A stretch of 46,630 nt of DNA from Gnetum montanum (Eukaryota; Streptophyta; Gnetopsida; Gnetales; Gnetaceae), in the NCBI GenBank assembly GCA_015680685.1, contig MNCI01027074.1:1-46630 (forward strand), written 5' to 3'. Below, piece by piece: positions 1-10,328 of this stretch. The notes below the pieces were generated by a model, which searched no databases, was not told the origin of the DNA, and saw nothing but the letters and a program-made list of their open reading frames with translations. The translations under genes and the position numbers were made by a program. Position 1 is the first letter of the stretch, and the number at the start of each line of letters is the position of its first letter.

Positions 1-797
1 ACCAGTTCGTTAAAGTTCTTATTAGAAGAGAACTGTACATTTCCATGCCAAGGGAAACCATAGACTTTGCTGGATGGATGGATGAAGTGATCTCATTGCC
101 TGCCATACCAGAAGAAACATACCTTAGTATCAACATTGTAACTTAAAGGTAAAAACCAAACATCAGCAATTAATGAAAAACAGTTCATCCCATCGGCCTG
201 AACACTTATTGGGTGATGAACTTACATGGTGGATGACACACACACACACACAAAATAGAACATACTTATTGGGTGATGAACTTACATCGGTATATGTTAC
301 TGATGTATGCCAAATATTGAACATACAAATATGTTAAGTCTTCCCAGCATAGTGTTACTTACTTCCCATGGAGTTAGAGGACATTTCCCACTCATTCGAT
401 TCACTCCAGGTCTAATAATACATCCTGTGTGATTGAATTTTCCCCTCTATCCTCTTTCTTCAGCAGCATCCATTTCCTTCTTCTCTTCCACACATCCATC
501 ATAAATGCAGCAAGAAAAGGCTACCATCAAAACAGTTATTTGCATATTGAATTAGAAATATGAAATATCAGCTTGAATTACAGACCATAGTCACCTCTTC
601 AAAGCGGAGATGAACAAAAATATATTTTCCATTAGTTGAAGAACTGTGCTTAATCATGCGTTCTACTAATTTTCTTGCAATTGTAGAAATGGATTCTGAA
701 AACTTTAGTGCTTCATAATTAGCCAAACATCTGAGCTGTTGAATGTGATATGGAACCTCATATGAAAGGCGATTTGCAAACAAAGATTTGTATCACC
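1..797 (-). pseudogene. Protein O-fucosyltransferase-like pseudogene (3' exons)
   Basis: The translation matches the plant GDP-fucose O-fucosyltransferase-like family (DUF246), Golgi-type proteins that are usually single-pass membrane glycosyltransferases. One exon runs from 797 to 595, with acceptor TTTATCAG before it and donor GTGACT after it. It encodes family signatures such as [17 protein letters not shown] and [13 protein letters not shown] second block from about 528 to 363 encodes MVAFSCCIYDG, EMDAAEERG and NRMSGKCPLTPWE, then a GTAAGT donor. A weak third block may run from 99 to the window edge. Several breaks are visible. A deletion of about 5 bases near 785 shifts the frame just before FANRL. 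A TAG at 449-447 stands where the family has Trp. The second block has no AG acceptor and its intron would be only about 66 bases. I therefore call it a pseudogene. The upstream catalytic-domain exons were not found. Confidence 0.8.
204..287. repeat. 24-bp direct repeat 60 bp apart around a CA run
   Basis: The 24-base unit beginning ACTTATTGGGTGATGAACTT occurs at 204-227 and again, identical, at 264-287. A (CA)n run lies between the copies at about 237-251. It lies in the region that would be an intron of the O-fucosyltransferase-like pseudogene. It looks like a local duplication. Confidence 0.85.
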
Positions 798-1564
798 CTG
801 ATAAACATAACATTGATAAGCATTTCAAAAGTAAATATCATAGCCAATTAATTATGCATACACCACTTAAAATCATTAACACAATCACTTTATAGAAAAG
901 GCCCTCCACGTCAAAATCACTACTTATTAAAGAAAAAGCTCTCCATATCAAGGTGTGGCTTGTTGGTAAGGTTGTGTGGCTTGCATCATACGAGTCATAG
1001 ACTCACTCACAACAGGACAACAATCAATGTAGTCAATAGTGGTATCAACCACATAATCAACTATGTTGTCTAATTGAAGTAATGCGACCTATGAAAGGAA
1101 GTGTCGATTTTGCATTTGACCTAAAATCCTAAGGCATGATTTTAATTTAAAAATATGCATTTACTCTTCATTCGAGAAGGATTATAGCACCAAAGTTTTA
1201 CTTTGTGAGTTCTTTTGCTGCAAACCACAAAATTGAATACTCAAAGTTTTGCGTCTAATACATTCAGCAACCAGGTACTACCCCATCCTACAAATGTAGT
1301 TGCTCTCAGCTCACATTTTACATGCAAGGGACTACAACTTTTAAATAAATACAAGAACGTTTTAAAAGGAAAACAGATTTGTGTTCACCAATATCTAAAC
1401 GAGCTTGTGTTTTAAGGCAAAACTATGCACCTTTTAAAAGATAACGAACCATAAAATGAAGTGGAATACCATCATTGTGATACAGTAGAGTATAGAATGG
1501 TTAACATTTCCTTTCTCAGTTCTTTCTAAAATGAGGTATCTTGATAGGATGGTTAATAAATTGC
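798..1564. other. Intergenic, nothing recognised
   Basis: AT-rich sequence. I see no exon that continues the O-fucosyltransferase-like pseudogene upstream, no RNA gene and no clear repeat. Confidence 0.5.
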
Positions 1565-1637
1565 ATGTGTTATGTCTAACAACCCCATTGTTTTGGGACA
1601 AGGCTAAGATGATGATGATGATGATGTGTTATGTCTA
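1565..1637 (+). mobile_element. RTE-type LINE, extremely 5'-truncated copy
   Basis: The 14-base sequence ATGTGTTATGTCTA occurs at 1565-1578 and again at 1624-1637. Between the copies are only 45 bases, ending in TTTTGGGACAAGGCTAAG and a (GAT)n run. RTE-clade LINEs of plants end in this style, with a GGGA-AAGGCT motif and a short microsatellite instead of poly(A). The simplest reading is an insertion of just the last 45 bases of an RTE LINE with its target-site duplication preserved. The minus-strand RTE fragment at 34528-34999 ends in the related motif GAACAAAGCTAGGATGATGATG. Confidence 0.7.
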
Positions 1638-2235
1638 GAGTTAAAAGTGGTATCATTCTTATTGCATGGATTGCATACTTATGCAATGTAGATCAGAATT
1701 GTAATTCCAGCAATCTGGAATTAACATCTGGCTCCTATGGATCAGTGTCAGAATCATGATTCTAACTCACAGCAATTCCAAGCGTTAGTCCAAACAATTC
1801 TACATAATTCTAGGTTGGTTGTTATGTTTTATTAATAGAAATTACATATGATTTTAAAAAGTGTTAGAAATCCCATACTTTTTTATATTCTTTCAATATC
1901 ATGATTCCAAGCCACGATTCTGATTGTACCACAATCCAAAATCTATGAAATGAACAAAATCTGCAGTCTAATCTGCATTTCAGAAGTATGACAGATTGTA
2001 AAACTAATTGTTGTGTTCCATAATCATTTTAAGATTTGTGCAACTAAGATATCATGGGGAGTGTGATAATATTAGTGGCTATGATAGTTTAATTAACCTT
2101 GGATAGTTTTATCTGCAGCTGGCAAGAATCAATTATAATCTTAGTTTTGTTATTTCTATGAATTAGGTGTTAAATACATATTGGCACAACAGTAAATTGT
2201 TTCATGTTTTTTATTAGTTGTTGCTGCATGCTAAT
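1638..2235. other. Intergenic with small palindromes
   Basis: No gene seen. A short perfect hairpin, AATTCCAG-CAAT-CTGGAATT, lies at 1703-1722, and there are several GATTCTGA or AATCATGATT-like palindromic words up to about 1930. This could be the edge of an old DNA transposon, but no terminal repeats were found. Confidence 0.4.
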
Positions 2236-2475
2236 TTAATTGTTAGAAGTTTTTTTCTTTCTTCATTTTTGGAAAGAAGGTCAGGTAAATCATATTAACA
2301 AAAACATTAAGTACACCACATATGTACAACAAGGACTCCAATCCAAAAATGGACCAAAATCCCCCCACAACCGGCCCTATGCATATGCAGGGAACACAAT
2401 AATCAATAACCCGCAACAACCACAGACAAAATCGGGCAGAGCTAAGCCCGCCCCATCCCTTAATTGTTAGAAGTT
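2236..2475 (-). mobile_element. 5'-truncated LINE insertion with 16-bp target duplication
   Basis: TTAATTGTTAGAAGTT is present at 2236-2251 and at 2460-2475. The 208 bases between start on the plus strand with a T-rich tail (the poly(A) side of a minus-strand LINE). Read on the minus strand they resemble an L1-type LINE 3' UTR, rich in GTTGTT and TTTTGG words and ending in AAGAAAGAAAAAAA. Target-primed reverse transcription with 5' truncation gives exactly this arrangement: A-tail, 3' UTR only and flanking duplications. A reading frame of 76 codons across it is incidental. Confidence 0.85.
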
Positions 2476-3400
2476 AAACCATTGTTATGTAGATTAAATT
2501 CATTGGTATGTAATTTAAATTACTATTACCTTCTTGTGTACAGGGTTTACTTTGAGCCATGATTTATCCAAGAGACCCAACACTAAATAAAACACTAATC
2601 TAAGCACATGTCTATTCCTGCTACCAGCCGAACTTTCTCACAAACAATAACTATCTTCATAAATAATTATCTTCATAACACTAGGCCAAGAGATAAATTT
2701 TTTTATGAGAATTAATATGGATATGTATTGGTTGGACTTTCTCATTAAAAAAAAATAATTGGTATGTATTGATTGGGCTTTGCCACAGAAAACAAATCAT
2801 AATTGTCATAACACTGGGCCAAGAATTATTTAACACTAGTGTTGATTTATTTTCAACATGAGAAACTAATTCTTTGTGAATCAATTCTGGGATTTCATTA
2901 AATTGAAAAATAAAAAAAAATTTCTCTGCCAAATAATAGATATATATCATAAATATATAGCTAAATTAGTATCGTGAATCAGATGAACTAGTGATGTTAC
3001 AAGCCACACTTGCCAAGATCCCATTTGTAACCAGGGTTGAGCTAGCAATAGTATTATCTAAGAGGAATTGGGTAAGTGTTATACACAATGTTTTCTTGTT
3101 TTCTATTCTTGTCCTGTCCTGTTTTGTCAACCATCATGGTGTCCATCAATACCTGATCTGTTTCTTCCCCTTTTTTGTTGATCTAATTTCATATATAAAT
3201 TACAAGTTAGATCAGTTATTTAAATTTTCTATACTGTAATCTAAAATGATGTGAATTCAACCAAAGCTCAACTTGAAATTTTACTATGAAAGGTATTGAG
3301 GTCTTCATCTAGATGAAACAGCTAATTTGTTGCATAAGGCAACAGTCTACTAGAAGTAAAATGCACAGAAATCTGCTACGAGTGGTAGAGTGCAACCCAC
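2476..3400. other. Intergenic, AT-rich
   Basis: No gene or recognisable element. A short open stretch at 2991-3070 ending before GTAAGTG could be an exon-like accident; it matches no family I know. Confidence 0.45.
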
Positions 3401-3410
3401 CCAGTTAAGC

Positions 3411-3515
3411 ACCACAAATTTACCACATGAGGTAGCAAAAACACTCATAAATTTACTACATGAGGTATTAGAGCGCACAAGTTTGCCTCATGAAGTATTA
3501 GAGCTCACATAAGAC
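3411..3515 (+). repeat. Three degenerate tandem copies of a ~34-bp unit
   Basis: Three successive units contain AAATTTACCACATGAGGTA, AAATTTACTACATGAGGTA and AAGTTTGCCTCATGAAGTA. The second and third continue with TTAGAGC. They are spaced about 34 bases apart. They lie in the putative U3 of the copia-like LTR, where short tandem repeats are common. Confidence 0.7.
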
Positions 3516-3566
3516 AATCAGGTTGATTACATGACGGAGTGGACTGTGACCAAAGTACACACAGAT

Positions 3567-3599
3567 TCCTCTAAGTCCTCTAAGTCCTCTAAGTCCTCT
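3567..3599 (+). repeat. 9-bp tandem repeat TCCTCTAAG x3.7
   Basis: Perfect copies at 3567-3575, 3576-3584 and 3585-3593, with a partial fourth copy to 3599. They lie about 90 bases before the putative copia primer-binding site. Confidence 0.9.
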
Positions 3600-3878
3600 T
3601 ATATTGTAATTTGACATCTCTGTCTACATTAGGTTTGTGCTCTGTATCTACTGTATGATAAGATTGTCATATGATCGATGAAATCATCACTGCATCTGGG
3701 CCTGAGGGGTACTTCCATGCTTTAGGATAGGAAATAGGAATTATCTTACCAAGAAAAATGTCCCATGTAATTTTTATATAAATGGAAAACTGGGATGCAG
3801 AAGAATACAATGCACACACATGGCACAGAAAAGCATCATAATCTTGATCAAATAGGCACTACGCTTGATTCATAGGCA

Positions 3879-3938
3879 CATTGTGGATCCAATCCTAGCA
3901 GAATACAGTCCATTGTGGATCTAATTCTAGTAGAATAC
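3879..3938 (+). repeat. 32-bp tandem duplication
   Basis: The 28-base word beginning CATTGTGGATCCAATCCTAG (3879-3906) recurs with a few transitions at 3911-3938. It lies in the leader between the putative copia primer site and gag. Confidence 0.75.
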
Positions 3939-3983
3939 CAAGAGAAGAAATCAACATTGTATTTGCTTAAGAAATTGGATTAA

Positions 3984-4330
3984 ATGTTCCCAGCTACTAC
4001 ATCCTACAATAGGGCTTTTCTACCTAGGAAATTACATCAAGTTGAAATGCAAGAAGCTAAAACAATCTTTGAATTTTTGGCAAAATTCAACACCATAATG
4101 GTAAATCTAAATGCAATGATTTACAAGGTTTCAAATGGTGAACACTTATTGATCTCGATGGAAGCATCACTAGAAAGTTGGTTTCATGCAATGACAACAA
4201 TCAATGCCAATAGAAAGTCATTGTGATTCTCAAAATGGAGAAAGTGATTCTCAGAGTGAAGAAACTTCATTAAGAGAGCAAGCATTGAAACGAAGGCAGT
4301 AAGAAGAAAAAAGTACCAGTCTGTTTAAAA
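3984..4330 (+). pseudogene. Copia-type gag fragment (UBN2-like)
   Basis: The frame opens at 3984 and reads 80 codons to a TGA, then continues in frame with more stops. It carries the helical copia gag pattern: LPRKLHQVEMQEAKTIFEFL, a KFNTIMVNLNAM segment, then LLISMEASLESWFHAM. Family members read roughly L-x-x-Q-L-x-x-L-x-M-x-E-G-x-S-V-x-x-x-I-x-x-F-N, then LL-x-SLP-x-S-W. The protein would form the virus-like particle of the transposon. No CCHC knuckle was found. Assignment rests on this pattern only. Confidence 0.55.
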
Positions 4331-4340
4331 TAAGATAAAT

Positions 4341-4800
4341 GTGAGCAGCTATTTTATTCTCTGAACGTGTAAATTTAGATGTTTTAGGAAGTTTAGTTTA
4401 CTATGTCTTTTGATATGTATCCAGGTTTATATTTGCTACATGTAAAGAGGTGAATTCATTAACATCCATTAAAACTCGTTGTTTTGGATCTCTCAAAAAT
4501 AAGAATAAGACTTTCTATTTTTAGTTTATTACACAAAGTTGACATAGGATCTTAGTTTGCAAGGCATCTTGGAGGCCTTGGTGTTATGTTGGAGAGCTTC
4601 TAGGGTTCATAATAACTATACTTCTGCTCTCCCTATCATGTTCTTTAACTTATGTTGGTTCAGGTGTGGATGTTTTCTCTCGCATGACAGCTTTAAAGGG
4701 AGGTGCATCATTGATGCAATGTGTCACATGAATGAAGGTAGTCATTGGTGTAGGGACACCTCTTCTGAACCCTCATCCCTACAAACGGTTGAATGAAGAT
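4341..4800. other. Intergenic or old repeat, unrecognised
   Basis: No supported gene. A 79-codon open frame at 4557-4796 has no family resemblance that I can see. Confidence 0.4.
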
Positions 4801-4809
4801 TTTGATAGC

Positions 4810-5050
4810 CTAGGAGATGTCTAGCACACTCAAGAGACATCGTATCCAATAGTTGAGCATTAATAGGAGACATCTTAACTAAGAGCTAGGCTGTGACTAG
4901 AGATGTTCCATCTACCTAGGAAACATCTTGTCCAAGATGGAAGATATCTTACCTAGAGAGGAGACATCTTGCATGACCAGTAAACGTCTTGCCTATAAGC
5001 CAAATTTGACAAAGAGATGTCTTGCCATACCTATAGACATCTTGTTTGAT
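4810..5050 (+). repeat. Cluster of AGACATCT-like words (LTR-like stretch)
   Basis: About ten irregularly spaced copies of a palindromic word, AGACATCTT, AGATGTCT or close variants (AACATCTTG, AAACGTCTTG, GATATCTTA), occur roughly every 15-35 bases. The solo LTR at 41786-42924 has a similar cluster (GACGTCTAC, AGACATCTAC, TACGTCTA) between about 42060 and 42210. This suggests that the stretch is a piece of a related LTR; no termini are preserved. Confidence 0.5.
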
Positions 5051-5299
5051 CATGGAAATTTTCTGAAGTGGTAGTTCCAAGATGGGAAACAACCAAGAAT
5101 ATCTAGTTGTTAAAGGTTTATTTAATGTGTTAGCTTTGTTTAGAGTTAAATATTGGTCTGTGTTGCATGTTGTGGGCATAAGAGTTTTTGCATGCATCTC
5201 AACAGTCATGTGTGTGTGGATTTGGCCATTGTATGGGATCTTGAACCTCTATGTGAGGGAAGAGATTTGGATCAATTGTACCTTGCATTGAGGTCAATC

Positions 5300-5530
5300 G
5301 TGTGTAATTGTAGAGCCCCCTACATCCCAAAAATGGGGGCTAAACAACACAACTCCACCACACCCCCTGCCCCGCCCCGCTCTTCCCTCCCTCCACCCCA
5401 ACCCCCCCAATCCCCANGTGAAACACCCAAATACCCTTTGACACCCCCAAAAATACGTTGTGTCAAGGCAAAAATTATTCCCAACACAAACAACCAACCA
5501 TCACATACACAAAAACACCAAACAATGAAG
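5300..5530. other. C-rich low-complexity stretch with an assembly n at 5417
   Basis: Long C and CCCCA runs surround a single ambiguous base at 5417. Homopolymer-rich sequence of this kind often breaks short-read assemblies. Reading frames across it are compositional and not credible genes. Confidence 0.6.
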
Positions 5531-5559
5531 GAGCCAGAATAGAGAATAGGAACATGGCC

Positions 5560-6222
5560 CATCAACCCACAACCCATAAATGAACAGGGAGGCCTGTACA
5601 AGGGCAGGTGACCCACTCTTGATAGTGGACTACATTGAGAACCACTTGATGTCGCTTTGAGTCCACAAATGCCACTGCCTGCTAAAAATCTTTGAAGGCT
5701 TCCTCCTTTCTGATGCATTCCTCTACATTGCCCTCCCTATCCAAGTGGAGGTCATGCCCCTTGCGCCGAATATACCTGAGCAGCGTGCTCCATGACATAT
5801 TCCTCCCTATGTTCATTATGACATAGGAGCACCTCCCTTGCCAAAGCCAAGATTGTGCACTCTATTCGTGGGCATGGTCTAGCTGTCTCTGCATTTGGGC
5901 AGCCTCTTCTTCCTCTAGTGCCCTACACTCCTTCTCCTGAATGTCTTGGGCCCATGCTTCCTCCTAGAGCTGAGTACTAACACTTTCTTGTAGCTCCACC
6001 TCCAACACATGCCAAGTTGCAGCCTCAACCAAATCCAATCATTGCCTCTCCTCCCTCGCTGCTTCAACATGAAGGTGCTTGACCGTCTCTAACTACCATT
6101 GAAATTCTTCCTCCTATGCCATCCATTTGCTCTTCCACATAACCCTCTCCTCCTCCCTTGCCCAAGCCACTGCTTCCTCAGCAGCTTTGACCAATAGTGC
6201 ATCCAAGCGGGGAATCTTTGGA
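5560..6222 (-). pseudogene. Decayed reading frame for a Glu-rich coiled-coil protein, unrecognised
   Basis: From an ATG at 6222 one single frame runs about 220 codons down to about 5560 without any frameshift, broken by about seven stop codons. The N-terminal two thirds is strongly helical and charged, for example VKAAEEAVAWAREEERVMW, VEAATWHVLEVELQE and ECRALEEEEAAQMQRQL. The C-terminal third looks more globular: MSWSTLLRYIRRKGHDLHL, then FVDSKRHQVVLNVVHYQEW and a CPCTG motif. I do not recognise the family. Codon-by-codon continuity and a protein-like composition argue for a real former gene, perhaps carried by a mobile element. The stops are mostly TAG and sit where CAG, CGA or TGG would fit. 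Confidence 0.55.
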
Positions 6223-6299
6223 TCCATAGTTTTCCCTGACAAAACCCTCCCCACCCTTTCTCCCACTAGCACCCCTAACCCCTCCCCCACATGCAACCG

Positions 6300-6452
6300 C
6301 TACACGGGGAGGGGGGAGTTTGGTACCCCTTGGTTTTTGATTGGAGGGGTTCCTGGAGGGTGAGGAGAGGGCTCTCCCCTTGTTTTTGGGATTGCATAAC
6401 TCATGTAAATAGTGTTTCTGATTAATATAACCTGAATTTTTCTGAAAAAAAG
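6300..6452 (+). mobile_element. Possible LINE 3' end
   Basis: A G- and T-rich stretch passes into TTTTTGGGATTGCATAAC and AATATAACCTGAATTTTTC, then an A run (6444-6450). This is the usual make-up of a plant LINE 3' UTR with its tail. No target duplication was found, so the call is weak. Confidence 0.3.
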
Positions 6453-8085
6453 AGACATCATCCACACACATTATCATAAGAACGTAGATTCACTAAAATT
6501 GCCACAACCATCAAGATGAAGACCCAAGAAAGATGGGTCATTACACTATCTTGTAGGTCTGATCTAATGGAATTAATAGGAAAGCATGACAAGTTAGTTA
6601 TAGATTGAAAATACCAAATCCCATCTTGGAACCTAGGCCAAAAAGCGTGAAAAATCCAATCCTAATGCCAAACTTGCTAAGCATTAGTGTTCTCAGAAAT
6701 AAATGTAATTAAAAACATCACAATACAATATATTAAACCAGAAAGGAAAGGATGAATAATTCTGACCCACATTGCAGTACACCATATATCATCATAACTG
6801 AAAATATAAATAAGCCTACAGCATTTGTAAAGTAGAAACAATAATAAAATTTAATAGATAGCTATAGTAAGGAAACAACAGAACAAGATGTGTCCTAGAT
6901 TAAGACCTGCACTGGAACTTAATCTTGTTTCCATGTAGAATAACCTTGATATTTGATAACAAAATAGACAATCTTCAATTTGTTACTGAAATTGAAATTT
7001 TACTGTGTTTGTATAGATCCAAAGACACCGTTAGACAAATTAACTTGTATAAAATACATCAGTAGCAATAAATCCCAAGTACAACTTGAACACTTCTTCT
7101 ATAACTCCCTAAAATCAACACTGGTAGCTTGAATAACTCATATAAATATTGACTAGAGATTTGTCATTTCTTTTAAAAAAATCTATACTGCAACATTCTA
7201 ATAATACATGTTGCTAAACACAATCAACATGTTCTAGTTTTCATGCTACTAATTGTTCTATCTTCTGGTTTCAACTTGGAGGTGGTGTGATCCAACTTTT
7301 ACTTTGCTAATTGGTGCTCTAATGGAATACACACGAAGTGCACATAACACAAAAAAATACTAATCCATAAGCCCAGTACATGTATGGTAAAACTTAGCTT
7401 CATGACTCATGAAAGATTGGATGCACAACTCACAAGAGATCCCATATGCTCTCATGAAATAATCCTCACATGTCCAAGCCAAACAAAAAATAATCATCAA
7501 TAATCTATGTACAATAGAGGCTTGGAATACACACCGCTATGATTGGGCCGATCAATTTGGAAAAGAACATAATTCAAGCTTGAATTATTGCAGCTTAAAA
7601 AATCAGGTTAGATTTTTGCCAAGCCAACAGCGTCAAGAATCAGGTAGAAATAATAGGCCCAAGATACAACACAAAGCCTCCAAGAAAATCAGAGAGAGAA
7701 AGTCCTTGGAATAAGTTTCAACAGTCTCCAAAATCAGCAACAAATAACTTCCAATAATAGTAGCAAGGCCAGCCTTCCATGCCTACACCAAGAACACATA
7801 CAAGATCACTCAAGAGAGTCCACAAGAAAGGCTGAGAACAAACAAAGAACAACCACACACCTCCTCTCTTCCACTCCATCATACCTCAAACTAGCATAGC
7901 CCCCTACACTTGGCAAAAGGTGAAAACAAGAGCAAACCTAGTTTAGATCTAGTGAAGAAAGCTACTCATTAGGGGTCTTTCCCTACGGAGGTTTGTTGGC
8001 TCCCTGGGAGTTTATTCCTCTTTATTTTCACCTCAGTGTCTAACAAGGATAGGGTTTTAATGGGGGGTCAATGGTTTTTGGGGGC
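6453..8085. other. Intergenic, nothing recognised
   Basis: AT-rich DNA without a supportable exon, RNA gene or element boundary. From about 7500 the base composition becomes more even, up to the LINE ORF1 remnant that follows. Confidence 0.45.
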
Positions 8086-8740
8086 AGGGCCTAGCCTTGA
8101 TGCATTGGCGGCCAAGTGATCATCGTGATCCAAATCTTTTTTTTTGAGGGCTCCTATGTGGATCCGGGCATCCAAGACTCCATGGGAAATTTGGACAGCG
8201 AATTTTCTTAGAACTTTCATTGGGTTTTTTTTAAAGTTCATCTCCTTTGATCATGCTACTAGCTTGCTGGAGCATATGGGTTTTGCCAGATTCTGTGTCT
8301 GGTGGTCACTATCACTAGGGGATCTGATTAAAGAAGTTGTCATTGATCTCCCCTCGGGGGAGGAGAAGGTGCTTATTGAATATGATAATGTGGCCATGGT
8401 CCTGTAGGTGGACAAGGCCAAGGGGGTTTGACACTGTGGATCATGTGGTAAGGTGGACCACCAGCTTGCAAGGTAGGTCAGAAGCCTCTGGGCCCCAAGA
8501 AAGCAAAGGATGCTTGGACGTTTGCCACTTGGAAGGGGAGGCCCCCTCAAGGGCCACCTCAAGATGCAGGTGGCTTGGGGGTGGGGGCCCAAGGGACTTG
8601 AGGATCAATTCAAAGTGAAGGGTCTACTAGTAAGGGGGACCAAGGACCCAAGCTGTAGGCTTAGGGTGTGGGCCCCCTTGGGGGGGTTTTGGGGGGTGGG
8701 GGTGCAGGGTCGAGGACCGAAGCCAAAGGGGGTTTGATGG
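8086..8740 (+). pseudogene. L1-type LINE ORF1 remnant (DUF4283 plus CCHC knuckle)
   Basis: The frame at 8144-8407 encodes the second half of the DUF4283 nucleic-acid-binding domain found in ORF1 of plant L1-type LINEs. APMWIRASKTPWEIW matches the family pattern PVWVRLPxLPxEFW. MGFARFCVWW and KEVVIDLPSGEEKVLIEYDN follow. A one-base shift after 8407 leads into HCGSCGKVDHQLAR, a CCHC-type knuckle, in another frame, and then a Gly- and Pro-rich linker. The encoded protein would chaperone LINE RNA. The copy is broken by frameshifts and stops. A second ORF1 remnant lies at 17790-18700. Confidence 0.75.
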
Positions 8741-10328
8741 AAGGGAGCTGATGGATGCCACAAAAGATGGGGGCTCAGAGCAAGAGCAATTGGCTAACAA
8801 GACCACGATCTGAAGCCTCCCAACATCTTCCTAGCCCTCACGCAATAATCTTTTTCCTTTTGAAAATGTTGCATCAAATTGGTAGCTTTTCATCATGAAA
8901 AGACCACCAATTTAGTGTAACTTTCTCAATTGACTTTTAAAAGAAAAAAAAGTGTAACCAACTTTTACAAAAAAGTAGTGAAAAAATGATGAAAAAAAAG
9001 GTCTTTCAAATATAATAAAATATCTATAATTTATTTTAGTTATAAAATTTGAATTGGAAATTCTTAAGTTAATACATTTTAAAAAAACCTAACCAGAAAA
9101 ATCAACAACTTTAATTAAAAGTTAACAAATCTAATAAAATTAACTAAAGTATTAACCTTCTAGTTAAGTGACCTAACCATCAAAATGTAAAAGTGCTCAT
9201 GTAGAAGATGCTGACTCTAACAGTGAGAGTGTGTGTGAATCAGTAATAATGATTACATTCCTAATGAGGATGTAGATGATATGGCTAAATGAGCTGATAT
9301 ATCTTCTGATGTAAAATAAGAAAAAATAGAGCAGAATGTAGAGGCATTTGCAGCAACTAGAGTGGATACTAAAGAAATAATTCCAGAGGCTCAATTTCAT
9401 TAAAGGAAGTTGAAGCAGAAAAGGATGGAGCTACACCAAGCATACTAGCCAATCCATATGATTCATGGTTACTTTGTTGCTTTATATTTAATAAATTATG
9501 AATATTTTACTATTAGACATTAATGAAACATTTTTTATCTTTTTAAAACTTTGTTGAATTATGATTTTGTGAACAAATGAACCTTAATAATATTTACGCT
9601 TAAAGTAACATAGTTTGAAACTATATATTTTGATGTTCTTTGTGAATATGTTTTTAAATTTGTCTTTCATTTAGTTGTCTATGTTTATTATTCATATTTA
9701 TATTTTGTGCATTATCAAACCTCCCGAATATTCACTTTTAAAAACATGTTGACTTTTTCTGTTGACTCTTTCCTAAATGTTTGTTGACTTTATAAATTTT
9801 CCAACTTTCTAACTTTTTCAGGAAACTGAAAAAATTGTTTTGCCAATTTTTAATCACTGCTCTATCATAGTTGTTTTATATATCTAATTTTGGTATCACA
9901 CTGCCATCCATCTGCTGAAATAAACACCTTCATAGGCAGCAATTAATCTGTACAAAGTATTCCTACATGTTACAAATCCCCCTTTGTTAGGAAATAAGGG
10001 TTTATGCAGAACATTTGAAACTCTGTATGCTGAGAGGTTGATAATCAGTAATATCTTAAGCAGCTTTCTTCTTTGGAAGCAAACTAATAATAGTATGATT
10101 GCATTCGCTGGACATATTACCAACGTCTGCCAAAATGTTTTTTTTTTTTTTGTGGTGAGGATGGTAGCAATATACAGTGAAACATTTTGATCACCCTAGA
10201 AAGCTGTGAAAGAAAAAAGGGTAAGAGCAGATATGAAATGAATATCGTGTGAGAAGAATGAAAATAAGAAAGTCATTAATTAAAATAAAAAGAAAAGAGT
10301 AAAAGAATTGAAACTCGAGATTCTCAAT
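8741..10328. other. AT-rich intergenic DNA with three TTGACT words
   Basis: No gene supported. GTTGACT occurs three times within about 45 bases (near 9749, 9764 and 9783). TTGAC is the core of the WRKY-binding W-box, but there is no promoter context. No aldehyde oxidase exon was found here, although upstream exons would be expected. Confidence 0.4.

Larger units (their letters stand above)
3400..4340 (+). mobile_element. Ty1-copia retrotransposon remnant (LTR end, primer site, gag)
   Basis: Order on the plus strand: an LTR-like stretch with internal short repeats, then at about 3693 the word CATCTGGGCCTGAGG, then a gag-like reading frame from 3984. CATCTGGGCCTGAGG is close to the initiator-Met primer site TATCAGAGCCTGAGG of plant copia elements. 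No integrase or reverse transcriptase follows, so the copy is truncated. The LTR start and the 3' LTR were not identified, so the boundaries are approximate. Confidence 0.5.

Noticed and set aside
237-251. CA run or other short repeats as a CRISPR array
   Set aside because: No regularly spaced repeats with unique spacers anywhere; the setting is a plant nuclear genome.
2991-3075. Exon ending in GTAAGTG
   Set aside because: A donor-like end alone is weak, and the translation fits neither the aldehyde oxidase nor the O-fucosyltransferase-like family.
5320-5718. 132-codon frame with Gly-rich stretches
   Set aside because: It crosses C-runs and the n at 5417; the composition is that of a homopolymer tract.
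8144-8407. Host gene of 87 codons
   Set aside because: The translation is the DUF4283 segment of a LINE ORF1 with frameshifts at both sides.
9749-9790. W-box cluster as promoter of the aldehyde oxidase gene
   Set aside because: Three TTGACT words in AT-rich DNA, with no start exon downstream; the nearest exon is internal.
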